Assembly (NCBI GenBank): GCA_016714125.1
Contig: JADJNX010000006.1
Coordinates: 124,001 to 188,000 of the forward strand
Reading direction: 5' to 3'
Length of the DNA stretch: 64,000 bases
Source of the DNA: Ignavibacteriales bacterium
GTDB taxonomy: Bacteria; Bacteroidota; Ignavibacteria; Ignavibacteriales; Ignavibacteriaceae
Part shown: one piece after another, positions 23,583-31,876 of the stretch
Position numbering within the stretch: position 1 is the stretch's first letter
How the letters are laid out: each line of letters begins with the position of its first letter
Notes under the pieces: generated by a model
Databases searched by the model: none
Told to the model about the DNA's origin: nothing
What the model saw: only the letters and a program-made list of their open reading frames with translations
Translations under genes and position numbers: made by a program

Positions 23583-23683
23583 GATTTTGTGTCCGTTTTT
23601 TTCTAAATTTACTGTACAAAGTTACCTTACATACGCCCCCTTCCAATGAACCAGATTATGAAAAAAGGTTAAGGTAGGTTAAG

Positions 23684-23770
23684 AGGATGGTTACGCGGAT
23701 TACACGGATTTTCACGGAGAGAGGGGACGCAGATACACGCAGATTAGACAGATTTTCGCGGAGGAATATC
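23684..23770. repeat. Dispersed intergenic repeat (GACGCAGATACACGCAGATTA type), copy 1
   Basis: The core GGGACGCAGATACACGCAG at about 23723-23741 recurs at 47027-47045 on the same strand and in inverse orientation at about 31145-31163. It is preceded by GGTTACGCGGATTACACGGA and followed by ATTTTCGCGGAGGA, also partly shared with the other copies. All copies are between genes. An open frame across this stretch is not a real gene. Confidence 0.8.
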
Positions 23771-23841
23771 GTTAGTGACAGGAGCGACAATCGTCCTCGA
23801 TTGTCATCTGAAAATGACATAAATTTTGGATATCGGAGATA

Positions 23842-24441
23842 TTACTTTTTTCGGAGGGATTCGTTTCTGACTTTGGAGAGGAATTCGGGGGTGATGCCGA
23901 GGAACTGCGCTATTTGTTTTTGGGGGAGGGTATTAATTAATGTGGGATATACCTGACAAAATTTTCCGTAACGTTCCTTGGCTGTCAGGCTCATGTTGTC
24001 TAAAAGTCGTCGATGGCTGTTGACGAGGGAGTTTTCGGTAATGATTCTGAAATATCTTTCGAGAGTTGGAACTTCATCAAAAAGATCAAGTTGATCCACT
24101 CGTGTAAGAAGTAAAACTTCCGTGTCTTCCACGGCGTTGATGTTCAAATAACTCTCTTTTTCAGAAATAAAACTGTACATGTCAGTTATCCACCAGTTGG
24201 CAGGAGCAAATTGTAGGATGTGTTCAAAGCCGTTTTCATCGATGGAATATGAACGGAGGCAACCTGAAACCACAAATGCAGCAGACTTCGCAATCTGACC
24301 CTCATGAAGGTAAAACTGTTTCCGTTTAATCACTTTTCGGGTTAATCTCGAAAAAATCTTCTCTTCGTCTTCAGGCGAAAGTTCAGTATGCCTTTTGATT
24401 CCTTCAAAAAGTTTTTCTGCTTTTTCTTTCATCTCTTCCAT
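23842..24441 (-). CDS. Crp/Fnr family transcriptional regulator
   Basis: The 199-residue protein has a cyclic-nucleotide-binding-type beta-roll (residues about 20-125, with FYLHEGQIAKSAAFVVSGCL and FAPANWWITDMYSF) and a C-terminal winged helix in which LPQKQIAQFLGITPEFLSKV forms the DNA-binding helix-turn-helix. It lacks the N-terminal cysteine cluster of Fnr, so oxygen sensing by an iron-sulfur cluster is not expected. The WWITD motif is common in the Bacteroidota cAMP-independent branch. It is divergent from the PLP desulfhydrase gene, with about 120 bases between, and may regulate that gene or itself. The ligand is unknown. Confidence 0.9.
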   Translation of the reverse strand: MEEMKEKAEKLFEGIKRHTELSPEDEEKIFSRLTRKVIKRKQFYLHEGQIAKSAAFVVSGCLRSYSIDENGFEHILQFAPANWWITDMYSFISEKESYLNINAVEDTEVLLLTRVDQLDLFDEVPTLERYFRIITENSLVNSHRRLLDNMSLTAKERYGKFCQVYPTLINTLPQKQIAQFLGITPEFLSKVRNESLRKK

Positions 24442-24561
24442 GCAAACTCTTTATTTACTTGACAGGCAAAGATGCTGAAAATTGTAAAATAAACAATGGG
24501 AAACAAAGACGATTTCTTTTTATTTTTGACTGAACATTTAAATATTTATTCAGAGATCATT

Positions 24562-25590
24562 ATGTTTGAAAAAATTGACCGCCTGCATTTTGCAAATCTT
24601 CCCACACCTCTTGAACCTGCTGAAAAACTTGCCGCCCATCTTGGACTAAAATCATTCCTTTTTAAGAGGGACGACATGACGGGGCTTGCGATGGGGGGTA
24701 ATAAAGCCAGAAAACTTGAGTTTGAACTCGCAAGTGTTGTTGCCGGTGGGTATGACACCATAATTACAGTTGGAGGTCAACAGTCGAACCATGCAAGAAT
24801 GACTGCGGCTGCCTGCCGAAAACTTGGAATTGATATTAAACTGGTACTTGGAGGAAAGGATTTTACCGAATTTAAGGGGAATCTGCTTCTCGACACTCTT
24901 TTTGGAGCTGATATCAGATATATTTCCGGGAGTGATGAGGATGATGACCTTGAGGCACTTCAGAAGAAATGGTTTGATGAATTGGCAGAAGAAGGGAAAA
25001 AACCGTATTCACTTCCTTTGGGAGGGTCAACTCCACTTGGGACACTTGGGTATGTGGTAGCCATGGAAGAGCTGAAAAGTCAACTTCCGGATGACAAGGT
25101 ACAGATATTTTGTGCAGTGGGTTCGTGTGGGACTCTTGCGGGAGCGGTTTTGGGAGCTGCCCTGTTTTTGCCAAATGCAAAGGTATATGGAATCAGTGTT
25201 TCCCGAACAAAAGAGGACATTTATAAAAGGACAAGGGAATTGATCAGAGAAAGTGCCAAATTGATCGATGCCGATCCTGACCTGTCAGAGACAGAGTTTT
25301 TTGTTTATGACTGTTACCACGAAGAGTATGCCAAACATATCAAAATAGCCATGGATGCCGGAGAAGTTTGTGCAAGACTTGAAGGGATGATAATTGATCA
25401 GGTTTATACCGGAAAAGCAATGGCGGGACTTTTTGATCTTGCAAAAACAGGTGTTTTAAACAAAGAAGAACCCGTAATATTCCTTCATACAGGTGGAATG
25501 CCGGAGGTGTTTTCTGATACACTAAAGTTTGGAGAGTACAAAAAATGCAGAAAATACAGTGTTGAAGAGGTTCAGGAGATGAAAAAATGA
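24562..25590 (+). CDS. PLP-dependent D-cysteine desulfhydrase / ACC deaminase family protein
   Basis: The start at 24562 (MFEKIDRLHFANLPTPLEPA) matches the family N-terminus; an upstream in-frame ATG at 24496 would add an atypical extension. The PLP-binding lysine is in MGGNKARKLEFE, followed by GGQQSNHARMTAAAC and the phosphate-binding loop in VGSCGTLAGAV. These are hallmarks of the D-cysteine desulfhydrase (DcyD)/1-aminocyclopropane-1-carboxylate deaminase group, which converts D-cysteine to pyruvate, ammonia and sulfide, or ACC to 2-oxobutanoate. The exact substrate cannot be set from sequence. The stop overlaps the ATG of the following serine hydrolase. Confidence 0.88.
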   Translation: MFEKIDRLHFANLPTPLEPAEKLAAHLGLKSFLFKRDDMTGLAMGGNKARKLEFELASVVAGGYDTIITVGGQQSNHARMTAAACRKLGIDIKLVLGGKDFTEFKGNLLLDTLFGADIRYISGSDEDDDLEALQKKWFDELAEEGKKPYSLPLGGSTPLGTLGYVVAMEELKSQLPDDKVQIFCAVGSCGTLAGAVLGAALFLPNAKVYGISVSRTKEDIYKRTRELIRESAKLIDADPDLSETEFFVYDCYHEEYAKHIKIAMDAGEVCARLEGMIIDQVYTGKAMAGLFDLAKTGVLNKEEPVIFLHTGGMPEVFSDTLKFGEYKKCRKYSVEEVQEMKK

Positions 25591-26698
25591 TGAAGCTGTT
25601 TCATCCCGATTTCCGCAAAATTCTATTTATTTTTATTGCTTTGTGGGTTGGTGGTTTTGTTGTCAGGGACAGGATGTCAAATCCACGGACGAGATAATCA
25701 CCAAAGTTGACAGTTTGATCCCTGCGCTTCAGGCAAAGTTTAATGTCCCCGGGGTTTCGTATGTTATCCTCAAAGATTATGAGATGGTATATTCCCGCAG
25801 TTTTGGAGTAAAGGATGTACGCACTAACGAACCCGTGACGGATGAAACAATGTTTGAAGCTTGTTCCATGTCAAAACCGGTGTTCGCTTACCTGGCGATG
25901 AAACAGGTTGAGTCGGGTAATCTTCGACTTGATTCGCCAGTCTGGACTATTTTTGACGATCCCGCATTTCAGGGGCAGGAACTTAGGAAAAAAATCACAA
26001 CAAGAATGTTGCTTTCCCATACTTCAGGATTGCCAAACTGGCGTCCGGGAGATGATGAAGAGAATGGTTATATCCCCATTGAGTTTGAGCCGGGCTCAAA
26101 GTTTGGTTACTCAGGCGAGGGGATGTATTACCTGCAAAAAGTTGTGGAGAAAATAACGGGCAAGTCGCTTGAGGTGTTGGCAAAAGAAATCCTTTTTGAC
26201 CGAAATTTTATGAAGAACTCAAGTTTTGTGTATTCAGCGGAGTTTGAAGGGAATCTGGCTGCAGGTCACGACACCCTTGGGAATTTCAATAAAAAAACCT
26301 CCTATTCCAGAGCGAATGCCGGTTTTTCACTCTATTGTTCGGCAATCGACTATGCCTTGTTTTTACTCGATGTCATGGCACTCGACCGTAAGGGTGGAGA
26401 TGCTCTTTCAGCAGAGTTCATCGATCAGATGTTAACACCACAAATAAAAGTTACAACCCGGGAACCCCAGATTCGACCCGGGAAAGCAAACGGGATTGAT
26501 ATTTTCCGTGGACTCGGTTGGGTGATCGATTCAACCCTTGAGGGTGATATCTGTTATCACAGTGGAGCCAATGGCTCCGGTTTTAGATGTTACAGCCAAT
26601 TTAACCGAAAGAAGGGTTCGGGCATTGTGATTATGACCAATGGTGCCGGGGGCTTCGGAGTTTGGGATGCGATTGTCCGGGAAGTTGGAGATCTTTAG
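25587..26698 (+). CDS. Serine hydrolase of the class C beta-lactamase/penicillin-binding family; one frameshift
   Basis: The ATG at 25587 overlaps the upstream stop. A hydrophobic signal-like segment (FRKILFIFIALWVGGFV) follows, and one base is lost near 25645 before the mature part beginning GQDVKSTDEIITKVDSL. The active-site SxxK is in EACSMSKPVFAYL. The Tyr motif is YSGEGMYY and the third box is HSGANGSGF. The family includes peptidases, esterases and class C beta-lactamases; without the KTG triad (HSG here) an esterase or D-aminopeptidase role is more likely than lactamase. The protein is probably exported. It may form a two-gene unit with the desulfhydrase. Confidence 0.83.
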
Positions 26699-26813
26699 AT
26701 TAATCCAATAATCCAATAATATGAAAACCGTAAGAGAAAGGGGACTGCAAGCCGAAGGCATCCCTTTGGGAGATTAGGCGGATTACCGCGGATGATTTTT
26801 GACGAAGGCTCTC

Positions 26814-26847
26814 AAAATTTCCTCGAAGAGGAATAAATATTCGTAGC
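26814..26847 (-). repeat. Dispersed hairpin repeat (GCTACGAATAT family), inverse copy
   Basis: Read on the minus strand this is GCTACGAATATTTATTCC, a stem loop TTCCTC-TTC-GAGGAA, then AATTTTGA. It matches the two tandem copies at 30924-31061 in layout but with a different stem sequence that still pairs. A related hairpin, ACCCCGTTTGCGGGGT, lies at about 26871-26888. The rest of the 262-base gap 26699-26960 shows no gene. Confidence 0.7.
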
Positions 26848-26960
26848 ATAATTGTCATCATCAACCTCGAATACCCCGTTTGCGGGGTTTAATATTCACA
26901 GACCCCGATTACCGTCACTGCCAAAAATATTAAGTCCTCCAAAATGTCATTTTTCCCTCT

Positions 26961-27623
26961 TTATTTAACTTGTTCAGAACTATCAGGACTTAGTAAAATA
27001 TGTGGATTTCTATTAAAATAGTCATTGAATACAAATACTGCAAGGAAGATATATGCGATAAATCCCACAACAATAACCAGTTGAACCGAGGATGTTTTCT
27101 GAATCTCCTGTTTTGATTTTACATCACAAACTTCACCAGGGCAGTACTGAGCTTTTCCTTTATAAAACATTGAATAAAATTTGCAGCCCAGACAAATACC
27201 AAACGCAGTTTCCAAGAATAAAAATATAAGGCAAATCAAACATACAATACCGGTAAGAGGGCTGGGTATATTTAATACCGCTATACTTATGAAAACTATT
27301 GCGGCCAAAACTAAACCAATTATCCATGCAAATTTTTTTTGCTGAGCACCAACATATTCGGGCACTTGGTTCCTAACTATCAAGCGACCAATTATTAAAA
27401 AAGGAGAAAATTTGGGATTGATAACTACACGTATCAGAATATCTGTTAAAAATATTGTAATAGCATACTTTAGAAGTAGAAAATCCCCTTTAAGAATAAC
27501 TACCATAATTGAGATAAACATCATTAAAAATAATATTCCCGCTGCAGCTCTTATTTCCCTTTCATTTAAAACAGGAATGTCGTATCCTTCAACATCTTCT
27601 CCAAAGTAAATTATTTTATTCAT
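26961..27623 (-). CDS. DUF4395-type integral membrane protein
   Basis: The 220-residue protein has at least five hydrophobic segments. The family signature INPKFSPFLIIGRLIVRNQ followed by PEYVGAQQKKFAWIIGL is characteristic of DUF4395. Two cysteine pairs lie later, in ICLGCKFY and YCPGEVCDV, and could bind a metal or form disulfides. DUF4395 proteins often occur near thioredoxin- or sulfur-related genes, but their function is unknown. A strong Shine-Dalgarno is not obvious (GAAGGAAAAAATCTA before the start). Nothing in the immediate surroundings points to a role. Confidence 0.85.
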   Translation of the reverse strand: MNKIIYFGEDVEGYDIPVLNEREIRAAAGILFLMMFISIMVVILKGDFLLLKYAITIFLTDILIRVVINPKFSPFLIIGRLIVRNQVPEYVGAQQKKFAWIIGLVLAAIVFISIAVLNIPSPLTGIVCLICLIFLFLETAFGICLGCKFYSMFYKGKAQYCPGEVCDVKSKQEIQKTSSVQLVIVVGFIAYIFLAVFVFNDYFNRNPHILLSPDSSEQVK

Positions 27624-28111
27624 TAGATTTTTTCCTTCTTTTTTTAAATTTCTCGATATCGATGAAAATATATTTGATCCAGGTTGATTATAGATTTCAT
27701 TATCCGATGCAAAAATATGTAATTAATTAAAAATTTAAACAAAAGATCAACATACGGCAAGTTATGGTGAACCAACGGCAATTAGACGTTTTGAAAAAAA
27801 ATCTACTTTAAAATTTTCTGATTGGCATTGTGTAAATTTCAGTTGAGGTTTATTACCTTTCAAAAGAATTTTGTTTGTGTTTCAGCAAACATTTGAAGTA
27901 ACTCTTCTTACGGAGCTTGTAATATTAGATGTCTTCTTCTTGTGAAAAAAGGGGAAGGCCCCCCCTTTTTTTTTTTTCCGTATTTTTTTTTTTTTTTCTT
28001 AATTTTGAGATCTTAATTTTTCGATTTTACCTTTTAAGTTTGTTGCAAGTTCTCAAGTTGCATATCTACAACAATAATTGTACATTTAAGTAATTAATCT
28101 CAGGTATTTTT
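27624..28111. other. 488-base gap between divergent genes; contains an orphan terminator
   Basis: No protein gene is seen. The stretch is AT-rich, with long T runs at 27967-28000. It contains a hairpin with A6GGGG and CCCCT arms. Because the flanking genes are transcribed away from each other, a terminator here is unexplained unless a small RNA is made from roughly 27750-27970. Confidence 0.5.
27944..27976 (+). terminator. Orphan rho-independent terminator
   Basis: AAAAAAGGGG pairs with CCCCTTTTTT across a short loop, followed by a T run longer than ten. No known gene ends upstream of it on the plus strand. The homopolymers here may have miscounted lengths. Confidence 0.55.
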
Positions 28112-28441
28112 GTGAAACGGTTTAGCCGGACGCTTGTACTTTATGTCTATATGTTCACCACGCTTTTGTCTATGGCTGGTGGAACCGGAATAGGTACGTC
28201 CTCCATCGTTTCCTTTAAGGCCAGAGGGATTGACCCCAAAGCCCACTACTTCACTTCCTTAAAAATCCCCAAACATATATCCCCCGTTTCTCATACGACA
28301 ATCGATATTCATGATGTTTGGGAAATTGTTGATATTAATAATGTCCCCGGATTTGAAGAAATTGTCATTTCAGAGCCGACCGGAAATTACTCAACACCGT
28401 CAGTTCAACTTCCCACGAACAAGGCTCCGCCCACCATATAA
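28112..28441 (+). CDS. Small protein of unknown function with signal-like N-terminus
   Basis: The frame starts with GTG and encodes 109 residues. The first 25 (MKRFSRTLVLYVYMFTTLLS) look like a signal peptide or membrane anchor. The rest has no motif I recognise: a basic segment IDPKAHYFTSLKIPKHIS, an acidic middle and a Pro/Thr-rich end. A weak ribosome site is present. It precedes two very small membrane proteins on the same strand with about 115 bases between. Coding is plausible but not certain. Confidence 0.5.
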   Translation: MKRFSRTLVLYVYMFTTLLSMAGGTGIGTSSIVSFKARGIDPKAHYFTSLKIPKHISPVSHTTIDIHDVWEIVDINNVPGFEEIVISEPTGNYSTPSVQLPTNKAPPTI

Positions 28442-28557
28442 TTCATCACCTTTATTCTATTATTCATGCAGCAAATAACAGATGCCGCCTAATGTGTTCA
28501 TCACACATTTGGTGTTGTGTTTGTATTTATTCAATTGATATTTAAAGAGAGAATTAT

Positions 28558-28668
28558 ATGGAAAGCAAAGAAAAAAAAGAAAGTGCATCATTTTACGGAA
28601 TGATCATGTTTATAACTCTGATAGTGGGTACAGTAGCCCTGCTGTTAAAGTTCATCATCGGTTTCTGA
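28558..28668 (+). CDS. Tiny membrane protein (36 residues)
   Basis: The frame has an AGAGAGAA ribosome site and encodes a charged start (MESKEKKESASFYG) and one transmembrane helix (MIMFITLIVGTVALLLKFII). It lies 21 bases before another tiny membrane protein. The pair has the look of small accessory subunits of secondary transporters, but no transporter gene is adjacent. The functional idea is inference; the coding call rests on the ribosome site, compact helix and tandem arrangement ending at a terminator. Confidence 0.6.
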   Translation: MESKEKKESASFYGMIMFITLIVGTVALLLKFIIGF

Positions 28669-28689
28669 TTTTGCGGAAGATGATTTTTT

Positions 28690-28815
28690 ATGGAAACACC
28701 CGCAATTATTACCATGGCAATCGCCTGGACCGTGATAATATCGTTTCTCGTTTATTTCCTTCGGAAAGCAGTTAAAACCCAGAAAAAGGGTGACGATGCA
28801 ATCTCAGAGGAATAA
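28690..28815 (+). CDS. Tiny membrane protein resembling transporter small subunits (41 residues)
   Basis: The product METPAIITMAIAWTVIISFL continues into a helix end VYFLRKAVK and a charged tail. A single helix starting just after an ATP/TPA-like N-terminus and ending in Arg/Lys resembles the MetS-type small subunit of NSS transporters and other symporter small accessory proteins. In those systems the small gene lies beside the transporter gene; here none is adjacent. A strong terminator follows, which supports a short transcript of one to three genes. Confidence 0.62.
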   Translation: METPAIITMAIAWTVIISFLVYFLRKAVKTQKKGDDAISEE

Positions 28816-28852
28816 TTCATTTATGTAAATGATGACTAAATCGTTTAAAATA

Positions 28853-28889
28853 AAAAGTGCGAATTCACTAAAGGTTCGCACTTTTTTTT
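28853..28889 (+). terminator. Rho-independent terminator after the tiny membrane proteins
   Basis: AAAGTGCGAA pairs with TTCGCACTTT across an 11-base loop and is followed by T8. The stem is perfect over ten bases. Confidence 0.9.
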
Positions 28890-28988
28890 GCTGGAAATCA
28901 AACTACTTGGAATTATTTAGCTTTCAAAAGCTGAAAATAATATGTTTATAACTTCCACATTCTCCCCAAATTTATAATTTTTCGATTA

Positions 28989-29032
28989 TAACCATATTTT
29001 ATGCTTTGATATTTATGGTTATTACCATAACT
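28989..29032. promoter_or_regulatory. Possible operator of the mystery A/B pair
   Basis: TTATAACCATA (about 28985) and TATGGTTAT (about 29013) are inverted copies of each other, and a further palindrome GGTTATTACCATAAC overlaps the second. They lie 30-75 bases before the HTH gene, where an autorepressor would bind. Binding is inferred. Confidence 0.4.
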
Positions 29033-29061
29033 TTGTAAGTTAAATATATGGATATACCCAA

Positions 29062-29526
29062 ATGAACAATGATAATCGAAGATTGTTGCTTGAACAACTC
29101 GACAGGAAGTTGGAGAGTTTTACTCCGGTTCGCAACCTGGAGGTGCCCTCAGAGGGTTGGATAAAGACTGTTCGAACTGCCCTCAACATGTCTCTGGCTC
29201 AACTGGCAAGAAGAATGAAAAAAACTCCGGCTACCGTAAAAGAGATGGAGACCCGCGAAAAGGATGGGGGAATTACTCTCAATAAACTTGCAGAAGCGGC
29301 GGATGCTCTCGAGTGCCGGGTTTTCTACACATTTATTCCCAAGGAAAGAACTTTTGATGATATTATCGAACAACGTGCGTTAAAACTTGCTAAAGAGATA
29401 ATTATCCGCACATCCCAGACCATGGAACTTGAGAATCAGGCAAACAACTCAGAACGGAACCGGAATGCTCTTCTCCAAAGAAAAGAGAGAATTAAATATG
29501 AAATGCCGAGGTCTCTGTGGGATTAA
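29062..29526 (+). CDS. Mobile mystery protein A (HTH antitoxin-like)
   Basis: The 154-residue protein has a helix-turn-helix of XRE type at about residues 30-80 (GWIKTVRTALNMSLAQLARR, TPATVKEMETREKDGGITLN, KLAEAADALECRVFYTFIP). This arrangement is that of mobile mystery protein A, always found just before the Fic-domain protein B. It probably represses the shared promoter and may neutralise B; this is inferred from the pair. The upstream region carries ATTATAACCATATT and TATGGTTATTACCATAAC, an inverted TATGGTTAT/ATAACCATA repeat that could be the operator. The last bases overlap the start of gene B. Confidence 0.85.
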   Translation: MNNDNRRLLLEQLDRKLESFTPVRNLEVPSEGWIKTVRTALNMSLAQLARRMKKTPATVKEMETREKDGGITLNKLAEAADALECRVFYTFIPKERTFDDIIEQRALKLAKEIIIRTSQTMELENQANNSERNRNALLQRKERIKYEMPRSLWD

Positions 29527-30113
29527 ATATTGATTATGAAGATGGTCAAACACCTCTCGACGAGGATGAAAAAGAAGGGTTGAAAATTCCAGGGATTACT
29601 ACTCGGGGTGAGCTTGATGAATTTGAACAAGTTGGTGTGGAAAACGCAATTGCATCTTTATCAAAACAAAAAATATCACCTGAAATAATTCTTACTGAGG
29701 ATTTTTTAATAGATCTGCACATTAAAATGTTTGGGAGTATATGGAAGTGGGCGGGAGAATTTCGTAAAACCAACAAAAATATCGGTGTTGACAAATATTA
29801 TATCGGTATCGAAATCAAAAACCTTCTCGAAGATTGTCAATTTTGGGTAAATCATAAAACATTTCCAGACGATGAAATTGCAGTAAGAGTCAGCCACCGG
29901 CTCGTATGGATTCATCCATTTGCAAACGGTAATGGGAGGCATTCAAGGCTCTATGCTGATATCCTTGTAAGCAATGGCTTCAGTCGACCTGTTTTCTCGT
30001 GGGGCAGTAAGAACTTGATCAAAAAGGGAGAAGCCCGGTCTGCTTATCTCTCAGCATTAAGGCAGGCAGATATTCAGGATTATTCAGCTTTAGTAAGATT
30101 TGCGAGATCATAG
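29517..30113 (+). CDS. Mobile mystery protein B, Fic/DOC family
   Basis: The 198-residue protein begins at a GTG overlapping the end of gene A. The Fic core HPFANGNGRHSRL (residues about 137-149) is complete, including the catalytic histidine and the phosphate-binding GNGR, so AMP transfer or a related nucleotidyl reaction is expected. The segment FGSIWKWAGEFRKTNKNIG is the flap region typical of this family. The N-terminal TTRGELDEFEQ may act as a self-inhibitory helix. The pair with protein A occurs on mobile elements and behaves like a toxin-antitoxin set by arrangement; targets are unknown. No transposase or integrase is seen nearby. Confidence 0.88.
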   Translation: MGLNIDYEDGQTPLDEDEKEGLKIPGITTRGELDEFEQVGVENAIASLSKQKISPEIILTEDFLIDLHIKMFGSIWKWAGEFRKTNKNIGVDKYYIGIEIKNLLEDCQFWVNHKTFPDDEIAVRVSHRLVWIHPFANGNGRHSRLYADILVSNGFSRPVFSWGSKNLIKKGEARSAYLSALRQADIQDYSALVRFARS

Positions 30114-30236
30114 ACTTGAAAAAGTGTTTTGACTAGGCTGTACAAAGTTTTGTGTAAATAGTTAGTGAGATACATACCATTCACTACCAAAGATGTCATA
30201 GATATTTCATTGTCATAGTTCAGATGACATAGTCCC

Positions 30237-30818
30237 TCAAAACCCAACTCTCATACCAAGCCCAACACCTGGATCGGTTAGCGTTCCAAGCAGTGTATAC
30301 AGGGTTACATTGGCATTGTTTTGATGGATGAAATACATCGCTGCGTCAAAGACGAGGAGAAATGCACCTTGCACAAGCAGACTGTTGCCATACCCGTTGA
30401 GGATGTCCTTCTTATCAGAGTTTTTTGCTTTTTCTTTGAGGAATAAACCGGTGGCGATATATGCAAGATCCAGTCCCGCATTAAGGACAAAGATATTTTG
30501 AAGTGTTTGATGCCCAGTAACTGAATTGTAGAGAGACAAAGAATCTGTGCCGGTGTTCAAAAGTCCATTGAGTGCAAGACCTAAGTTAACTGTGTTCCAG
30601 AGGGCGTTAAATTGATTAAAATATTTGGCTTCTCCCTGGGTGGTGAAAGAGAGAGTGGTACCCGAAACGATATTGGCCAATGCCCAACCTCCAAGCACAA
30701 GCATACCTGTTCGGTTGATCTCGTTTTTTGTATTCTCAAATTCTTTGAGGGATGGAAGCGCATCCTGTGCGAGAACAAATAACGGCAGAAATATCAAAAG
30801 TAAAAGTGTTTTTTTCAT
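30237..30818 (-). CDS. Membrane protein of unknown function with signal peptide
   Basis: The 193-residue product begins with a signal peptide (MKKTLLLLIFLPLFVLAQ) and then shows four hydrophobic stretches, for example MLVLGGWALANIVSG, LNAGLDLAYIATGLFL and NSLLVQGAFLLVFDAAMYFI. Similar small proteins are common in Bacteroidota, but I cannot name the family with confidence. The short charged region LKEKAKNSDKKDILNG separates the third and fourth segments. It stands alone: a repeat-rich gap lies upstream and the mystery A/B pair downstream, so context gives no clue. Confidence 0.7.
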   Translation of the reverse strand: MKKTLLLLIFLPLFVLAQDALPSLKEFENTKNEINRTGMLVLGGWALANIVSGTTLSFTTQGEAKYFNQFNALWNTVNLGLALNGLLNTGTDSLSLYNSVTGHQTLQNIFVLNAGLDLAYIATGLFLKEKAKNSDKKDILNGYGNSLLVQGAFLLVFDAAMYFIHQNNANVTLYTLLGTLTDPGVGLGMRVGF

Positions 30819-30923
30819 GTTATAGTAACCTCAATTTTTTGTGGATGGTTCACCATGGTTGGGCAAATAAGTTTCTAATTTAACCCCGCACACGGGGTAA
30901 GGGTAATTTGGAGATTCAGCATA

Positions 30924-31061
30924 GCTACGAATATGAATTCCGTGTCGCGGAAAATCTTTGAGTTTTTTCGTTTTGCAGAGGGCAATCGGGACGCTACGAA
31001 TATATATTCCCCACTGGGGAAAATCTCTGAATTATATCAATTTGCAGAGGGCAATCGGGAC
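30924..31061 (+). repeat. 69-base tandem repeat, two copies, each with a hairpin
   Basis: Units 30924-30992 and 30993-31061 are both 69 bases, start GCTACGAATAT and end GCAGAGGGCAATCGGGAC. Each contains a hairpin: TTCCG-TGTCG-CGGAA in the first and TTCCCC-ACT-GGGGAA in the second. The stems differ in sequence but keep pairing, and both are followed by AATCT.TGA. An inverse, diverged copy is at 26814-26847. Confidence 0.85.
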
Positions 31062-31067
31062 GATTAC

Positions 31068-31166
31068 CACTCCTCACCCTTACGCCTAAGATCCGTGGAC
31101 TCCGCGTAACCATCCCCATCTGCGAAACTCTGTTTAATCTGCGTGTATCTGCGTCCCCTAAATTCC
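31068..31166 (-). repeat. Dispersed intergenic repeat (GACGCAGATACACGCAGATTA type), inverse copy
   Basis: Read on the minus strand the stretch contains AGGGGACGCAGATACACGCA followed by GATTAAACAGAGTTTCGCAG and GGTTACGCGGAGTCCACGGA, matching the copy at 23684-23770 and the core at 47027. Confidence 0.78.
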
Positions 31167-31241
31167 ATGGAACTATTCCCCCTGAATATTGTTGTATTTT
31201 TACCGCTATCGCCAATTATTCAGTAAAGAAAACCGATCAAA

Positions 31242-31876
31242 ATGATTATTACCAGTAAAAATATGTTAGAGTTCGAAAAGCTCTACAGAACCAATTTTGT
31301 CAACTCGTTGAGTGGATTTAAGAGTGCAAACTTGATCGGCACAGTTTCATCTGAGGGCAAAACAAATCTGGCGATATTTAGTTCTGTAATTCATGTTGGT
31401 GCAAATCCACCGGCGATTGGCTTTTTGATGCGTCCCGTTAAAGTTGAAAGAGATACATATAAGAACATAAAAGAGACGGGTTTCTTTACGGTTAACCATA
31501 TAGATAAGGCAATACACAAACAAGCTCATCAAACAGCGGCAAGATTTAGCAGCGATGTTTCGGAATTTGATGAATGTGGATTTACTCCTGAGTATTCCGA
31601 GCACATAAAGGCACCTTATGTTAGAGAATCAAAGATAAAATTGGTTGCCGATTTGTTGAAGAGCAAGAAATCAAATTTAACGGAACTGTTTTTATGGTTG
31701 GAGAAATTATTGAAGTAATCCTCCCCGATAATTTGGTTCTGGAAGACGGTTTCATTGAAATTGAAAAGGCAGGGACAATAACAATCAGCGGATTGGATAG
31801 TTATCATGAAACAACAAAAATTGGTCGCCTTTCATATTTCCAAGCCCGGGACAAAAGCGAAAGAATTATGATATGA
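31242..31876 (+). CDS. Flavin reductase-like FMN-binding protein; one frameshift
   Basis: The protein has the flavin reductase-like split-barrel pattern: ANLIGTVSSEGKTNLAIFSS, then NPPAIGFLMRP and ETGFFTVNHI, ending in DSYHETTKIGRLSYFQARDK. One T is missing in the run at 31652-31654, after which reading continues as VEEQEIKFNGTVFMVGEIIE, giving about 211 residues. Members bind FMN and reduce it or use it in oxidoreductase reactions; substrate is unknown. The stop (TGA at 31874) overlaps the ATG of the next small gene at 31873, so the two are probably translated together. Confidence 0.82.

Larger units (their letters stand above)
30819..31241. other. 423-base intergenic stretch made mainly of repeats
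   Basis: The gap holds a CCCCGCACACGGGG hairpin at about 30884-30898, a 69-base tandem repeat (30924-31061) and an inverse copy of the GACGCAGATACACGCAG repeat (about 31070-31166). No protein gene is seen. Confidence 0.7.

Noticed and set aside
23687..23956. Open frame of about 89 codons on the plus strand
   Set aside because: It lies across a dispersed repeat and the end of the Crp/Fnr gene on the other strand, and its Arg/Asp-rich product has no family look.
28112..30113. An integrated mobile element around the mystery A/B pair
   Set aside because: No integrase, transposase, terminal repeat or target duplication could be seen, and the only tRNA gene is 5.7 kb away.
30924..31061. Two 69-base repeats as a CRISPR array
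   Set aside because: Only two units, no unique spacers, and no cas genes; similarity runs over the full unit with an internal hairpin.
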